Assembly (NCBI GenBank): GCA_011045925.1
Contig: DSBS01000019.1
Span: 1-7,250 of the forward strand
Length of the DNA: 7,250 nt
Source of the DNA: Candidatus Woesearchaeota archaeon
Lineage (GTDB): Archaea; Nanobdellota; Nanobdellia; Woesearchaeales; JASKKU01
Direction of reading: 5' to 3'
Shown here: positions 5,620 to 7,250 of the stretch, piece after piece
Numbering within the stretch: position 1 is the first letter of the stretch
How the letters are laid out: each line of letters begins with the position of its first letter
Translations under genes and position numbers: made by a program
The notes under the pieces: model-generated
What the model saw: only the letters and a program-made list of their open reading frames with translations
Database searches by the model: none
Told to the model about the DNA's origin: nothing

Positions 5620-6146
5620 TGCTAAAATTCCTTAAAAAAATTGATCTGGGTTTTCTCTTTTGCCTATTTATCCTGATTGTGGGCATCCTGGTAGCTATTG
5701 TCTCTCTTATTTCAGGCAGGCTGTCTCTCTCAGATATATCTGTTCCTGCTGATTTTCTGCTTATTCTGGTTTACCTGCCGGGCTTGTTTGTTCTTATGGC
5801 TTTGCTCAAGGCCTGGCTTCCTGACAGGCTTATAGTTAAGCATCTTAGGCATGCTTCTGGCTTTAAGGGGTCGCTTTATGCCTTTCTTCTCGGCTCGATC
5901 ACTCCTGGGCCCTTATACCTTTCTTTTCCAATTGCTGCTTTGCTGTCAAAAAAAGGCGCAAGCTCATTCAATGTGGCGCTTTTTGTATGCGCTTGGTCTA
6001 CTCTAAAGCTTGTAGAGGAGATTTTTGAGCTGCATTTCCTGGGGCTAAGGTTTATGCTCTTGAGGCTGGCGATAACCCTTCCTTTTGTAATCCTTACTTC
6101 TTTTATACTGGGCAGATTAGCCCCTTTATCAGAAAAAAATCACTGA
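5619..6146 (+). CDS. Permease, second half (COG0701/UPF0718-like)
   Basis: A 175-residue membrane protein with helices at about 11-32, 44-65, 84-110, 115-135 and 145-166. The signature LLGSITPGPLYLSFPIAALL (89-108), followed by SKKGASSFNVALFVCAWSTL and LHFLGLRFMLLRL, is the second-half motif of ArsP/YraQ-type permeases. It lines up with the first half at LLGS(L/I)....P....FPI, so the two genes are ancient duplicates that probably form a heterodimeric channel where many bacteria have one fused protein. The start overlaps the upstream stop (TGATG), and GGGGTG at 5605-5610 serves as ribosome site. No cysteine pair typical of metal-ion handling stands out. The last seven bases overlap the convergent Kazal-like gene. 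The substrate is unknown. Confidence 0.78.
   Translation: MLKFLKKIDLGFLFCLFILIVGILVAIVSLISGRLSLSDISVPADFLLILVYLPGLFVLMALLKAWLPDRLIVKHLRHASGFKGSLYAFLLGSITPGPLYLSFPIAALLSKKGASSFNVALFVCAWSTLKLVEEIFELHFLGLRFMLLRLAITLPFVILTSFILGRLAPLSEKNH
6133..6139 (-). terminator. Oligo-T terminator of the Kazal-like gene, inside the end of the permease gene
   Basis: The minus strand reads seven T directly after the TGA stop of the Kazal-like gene. Oligo-T tracts end transcription in archaea. Here the tract is also coding sequence (lysine codons) for the last residues of the convergent permease. Confidence 0.45.
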
Positions 6147-6445
6147 GAGCATTCACCCTCAGTCCAGAATAAAACCTTTTCTTCAGAGCAGGCAACACAA
6201 GAGTTGGAGTATGTTTCACTGCTTCCGTCCTCATGCCAGCCGCACACAGGGTCGTAGAGTGCTATGCACATATCTGCACCCCTTGATTCAGGCGTGCAGT
6301 AGTTTCTCTCTGCTTCACCAGGCAAGCCATGTGCCTTATCTTCGTTATCTGCTCCGTTGCTGCCAATCGCAAGAACCGCAATCATCGATGCTGAAAGCAG
6401 TACCGCGACAGACACTAAAACCCATTTTACTTTTTCGTTTGTCAT
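6140..6445 (-). CDS. Exported or membrane-anchored Kazal-like domain protein
   Basis: A 101-residue protein with a hydrophobic segment at about 8-27 acting as signal peptide or anchor, an acidic linker, and six cysteines: C50, C60, C68, C83, C86 and C98. C60 and C68 are seven residues apart with PVCGW at the second, and YSNSCVAC (79-86) is the Kazal hallmark Y..(N)xC..C; a final GEC (96-98) closes the domain. Kazal domains in animals inhibit serine peptidases; in archaea similar small exported proteins are uncharacterised, so inhibition of a peptidase is a guess. The ATG at 6445 lies 25 nt from the TATA box at 6465-6475, fitting a leaderless mRNA. Its 3' end overlaps the permease by seven bases. 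Confidence 0.78.
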   Translation of the reverse strand: MTNEKVKWVLVSVAVLLSASMIAVLAIGSNGADNEDKAHGLPGEAERNYCTPESRGADMCIALYDPVCGWHEDGSSETYSNSCVACSEEKVLFWTEGECSQ

Positions 6446-6464
6446 ATTGTCTTGTTGCCATGCG

Positions 6465-6475
6465 CTTTTTAAATT
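6465..6475 (-). promoter_or_regulatory. TATA box for the Kazal-like gene
   Basis: On the minus strand AATTTAAAAAG is centred 25 nt upstream of the ATG at 6445, predicting leaderless transcription. Confidence 0.5.
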
Positions 6476-6514
6476 ACTTATCTAATGCTGAGGTTTTTGC
6501 CTAACTGATAGTAG

Positions 6515-6529
6515 CCGAAATCATTTCGG
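6515..6529. promoter_or_regulatory. Perfect 15-bp palindrome between divergent promoters (candidate operator)
   Basis: CCGAAATCATTTCGG is two exact seven-base half-sites around a central C. It lies between the TATA boxes of the Kazal-like gene (6465-6475) and the tiny RHH-like gene (6547-6553), 18 bases upstream of the latter. Ribbon-helix-helix and winged-helix dimers bind sites of this size, so it may be an operator for the neighbouring small protein or another regulator. It is not followed by a T-run, so it is not a plain terminator. Confidence 0.45.
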
Positions 6530-6546
6530 ATTCTGCCTGAAAAGGC

Positions 6547-6553
6547 TTTTTAA
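6547..6553 (+). promoter_or_regulatory. TATA box for the 45-residue RHH-like gene
   Basis: TTTTTAA is centred about 26 nt upstream of the ATG at 6576, again the spacing of a leaderless archaeal gene. It is the main support for such a short ORF being real. Confidence 0.5.
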
Positions 6554-6575
6554 GCACCAATGCAGTATTATTGGC

Positions 6576-6713
6576 ATGCCTTACATTATCCTAAGAAAAG
6601 AAACAGTACACCGGCTTGACAGGCTCATGCGTAAGAAAAGAAATTATGATGAACTGATTTCTGAGTTGATTGATCTTAAGGAGCAGGTTGAGCGCGAGGT
6701 TGACTCGACTTAA
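6576..6713 (+). CDS. Tiny ribbon-helix-helix/VapB-like protein, 45 residues
   Basis: The protein begins MPYIILRKETVHRLDRLMRK, and then has YDELISELIDLKEQVERE before the stop. A short beta strand (YIILR), a first helix (ETVHRLDRLM) and a second helix starting at YDELISELI match small archaeal antitoxin-like proteins of the VapB/DUF7557 kind. It would bind DNA as a dimer and possibly repress its own promoter. No PIN-domain or other toxin gene follows, so it looks like an orphan. The C-terminal half is clearly related to the protein at 6945-7106 (YD...SEL.DLKE..E). The stop overlaps that of the convergent 39-residue membrane protein by four bases. The TATA box supports the ATG. Confidence 0.7.
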   Translation: MPYIILRKETVHRLDRLMRKKRNYDELISELIDLKEQVEREVDST

Positions 6714-6829
6714 GCAATCTGGCCAATAAAGTACTCCAGGACGTACCAGCCAAGTGTGAATAGTATTAGCAGTGTAAAAAAGATAATAAGAATTTTGATA
6801 GTTATTTTTGTAGCTTTCTCAGGATCCAT
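6710..6829 (-). CDS. 39-residue single-helix membrane protein
   Basis: The minus strand from the ATG at 6829 encodes MDPEKATKITIKILIIFFTL and then a hydrophobic run through LFTLGWYVLEYF to the TAA at 6710-6712. One membrane helix covers about residues 11-30, with a positively charged N-terminus and an aromatic belt (WYVLEYF). A TATA box (6858-6867) sits upstream at the spacing for a leader of a few bases. I know no family for it. The ORF fits exactly between two small RHH-like genes: convergent with one, divergent from the other. Roles such as a small subunit of a membrane complex or a toxin-like peptide are open; nothing decides between them. Confidence 0.55.
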   Translation of the reverse strand: MDPEKATKITIKILIIFFTLLILFTLGWYVLEYFIGQIA

Positions 6830-6857
6830 TTATATGGTTGGATAGGTGTGTGCCTGA

Positions 6858-6867
6858 TTATAAAAAC
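6858..6867 (-). promoter_or_regulatory. TATA box for the 39-residue membrane protein
   Basis: The minus strand reads GTTTTTATAA, centred about 34 nt from the ATG at 6829, which predicts a leader of a few bases. AT-rich TATAA sequence lies closer to the ATG too but is too near to act as its TATA box. Confidence 0.4.
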
Positions 6868-6914
6868 ATTTCTGATAAAAAACCAGAAAATCTTTCAGTT
6901 TTTTTCAGGCAAAG

Positions 6915-6923
6915 CTTAAAAAG
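6915..6923 (+). promoter_or_regulatory. TATA box for the 53-residue RHH-like gene
   Basis: CTTAAAAAG is centred 26 nt upstream of the ATG at 6945. No ribosome site is present between them, as expected for a leaderless mRNA. Confidence 0.45.
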
Positions 6924-6944
6924 AGTTGGGGTCGCTCTCTTGCT

Positions 6945-7106
6945 ATGCATGGAAAGCAGAGGCTTAAAGTTAGCGAGAAGACAAAAAAGGGCCTTTCCCG
7001 CTCAGGCAGGATAGGGATTTCTTACGATGATGCATTATCAGAGCTGCTTGACCTTAAGGAGAGCATTGAAAGCCAGCTTTCAGGCAAGAAGAAAAGCCAG
7101 AATTAG
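6945..7106 (+). CDS. Tiny RHH/VapB-like protein, 53 residues, paralogue of the 6576 gene
   Basis: The protein begins MHGKQRLKVSEKTKKGLSRS, continues with GRIGISYDDALSELLDLKES and ends in a lysine-rich tail (SGKKKSQN). The second helix YDDALSELLDLKESIE lines up with YDELISELIDLKEQVE of the gene at 6576, while the N-terminal strand and first helix (QRLKVSEKTKKGL) are diverged. It is likely an antitoxin-like DNA-binding protein without a visible toxin partner. Starting at 6945 rather than at the ATG four bases later is required because the other frame stops early and lacks the conserved helix. It is divergent from the 39-residue membrane protein. Confidence 0.68.
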   Translation: MHGKQRLKVSEKTKKGLSRSGRIGISYDDALSELLDLKESIESQLSGKKKSQN

Positions 7107-7114
7107 CCCGCCAG

Positions 7115-7146
7115 GGCTCTGTTCAAAATCGGCTCTGTTCAAAATC
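7115..7146. repeat. Perfect 16-bp tandem repeat, possible duplicated terminal repeat of an insertion sequence
   Basis: GGCTCTGTTCAAAATC occurs twice with no spacer (7115-7130 and 7131-7146). The GG(C/T)(T/A)CTGTT(C/G)(C/A)AA pattern is like the terminal inverted repeats of several DDE-transposase insertion sequences (IS6- and IS5-type ends as I remember them). An ORF with its own TATA box begins shortly after, so this may be the left end of an element that continues outside the window. The partner inverted repeat cannot be seen. Confidence 0.55.
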
Positions 7147-7152
7147 TAAAGA

Positions 7153-7159
7153 TTTATAA
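7153..7159 (+). promoter_or_regulatory. TATA box for the last, partial ORF
   Basis: TTTATAA is followed about 25 nt later (near 7181) by the expected transcription start, giving a leader of about 27 nt before the ATG at 7208. Confidence 0.4.
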
Positions 7160-7188
7160 CCCTCAGCAGCCGTAAGGCTGTCTGAGGG
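7160..7188 (+). repeat. Hairpin with a GTAA tetraloop and one bulged T
   Basis: CCCTCAGCAGCC (7160-7171) pairs with GGCTGTCTGAGGG (7176-7188) through 12 base pairs, leaving a single bulged T at 7181 and a GTAA loop (GNRA type in RNA). Subterminal hairpins with an extrahelical T are known from IS200/IS605 ends, but this one begins at the TATA box and could equally be a protein-binding site in DNA. Confidence 0.5.
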
Positions 7189-7207
7189 GGGGAGGGATTT
7201 TCTCCCC
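7189..7207 (+). promoter_or_regulatory. Hairpin that hides the ribosome site of the last ORF
   Basis: GGGGAG (7189-7194) pairs with CTCCCC (7202-7207), directly against the ATG at 7208. The only purine-rich ribosome-site sequence, GGAGG (7191-7195), lies within this stem and loop, so translation would be kept low. Insertion sequences often limit transposase translation in this way. Confidence 0.4.
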
Positions 7208-7250
7208 ATGAAAGAAAAAACAAAACTCATTAATAAAGTTAAGCGTTTGA
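7208..7250 (+). CDS. Start of an ORF cut by the window end, possibly a transposase
   Basis: The frame from the ATG at 7208 encodes MKEKTKLINKVKRL and is still open at the window edge. The basic helix could begin a DDE transposase of an archaeal insertion sequence, which the tandem terminal-like repeat, the TATA box and the hidden ribosome site would suit. Fourteen residues are too few to name a family, so the product is unproven. Confidence 0.4.
   Translation, partial: MKEKTKLINKVKRL

Noticed and set aside
6211..6504. Plus-strand open frame opposite the Kazal-like gene.
   Set aside because: The minus-strand frame has a signal sequence, ordered cysteines and a promoter; the plus frame shows only antisense composition.
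7160..7207. Possible riboswitch or structured RNA formed by the two hairpins before the last ORF.
   Set aside because: Two simple hairpins without a recognisable ligand-binding core are better explained by mobile-element ends and a hidden ribosome site.

Overview
The window looks like a piece of an archaeal genome, most likely a DPANN-type lineage (Woesearchaeota/Pacearchaeota-like; the placement is an inference from gene style, not a phylogeny). Supporting signs are archaeal TATA boxes of the TTTAAA/TTTTTAAA kind, many of them centred about 25 nt upstream of the start codon so that the transcripts would be leaderless, a diphthamide-pathway ligase (Dph6), very compact gene spacing, and small exported and ribbon-helix-helix-like proteins. 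No rRNA, tRNA or CRISPR array is visible, and no gene-free stretch exceeds 160 bases.

Layout. Positions 1-731 (minus) hold a seven-helix membrane protein followed, with a 13-nt overlap, by the start of a winged-helix regulator that runs off the window. Positions 886-1281 (plus) encode a small exported protein, closed by a T-rich terminator. A winged-helix regulator (1306-1722, minus) faces away from a two-gene plus-strand operon, dph6 (1776-2468) and an MTA/SAH-type deaminase (2465-3724), across one nearly symmetric TATA element. A membrane-anchored HExxH metallopeptidase-like protein (3726-4994, true start probably 5025, minus) is divergent from a two-gene split permease (5132-5619 and 5619-6146, plus). 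A Kazal-like exported protein (6140-6445, minus) converges on the permease. The tail (6576-7106) carries two related tiny ribbon-helix-helix-like proteins flanking a 39-residue single-helix membrane protein on the opposite strand. The last 140 bases look like the left end of an insertion sequence: a 16-bp tandem repeat, a TATA box, two hairpins and the first 14 codons of an ORF.

How the genes may work together. Dph6 and the deaminase share an ATGA overlap. Diphthamide synthesis from SAM releases MTA (Dph1/Dph2 step) and SAH (Dph5 step), which are the substrates expected for this deaminase family, and the ammonia it would release is a Dph6 substrate. That link is an inference. Two genes, the metallopeptidase N-terminus and the first permease half, each appear broken by a single-base change within about 550 bp of one another. 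Conserved sequence continues in the neighbouring frame in both cases, so these are either short-repeat sequencing errors or genuine frameshifts.
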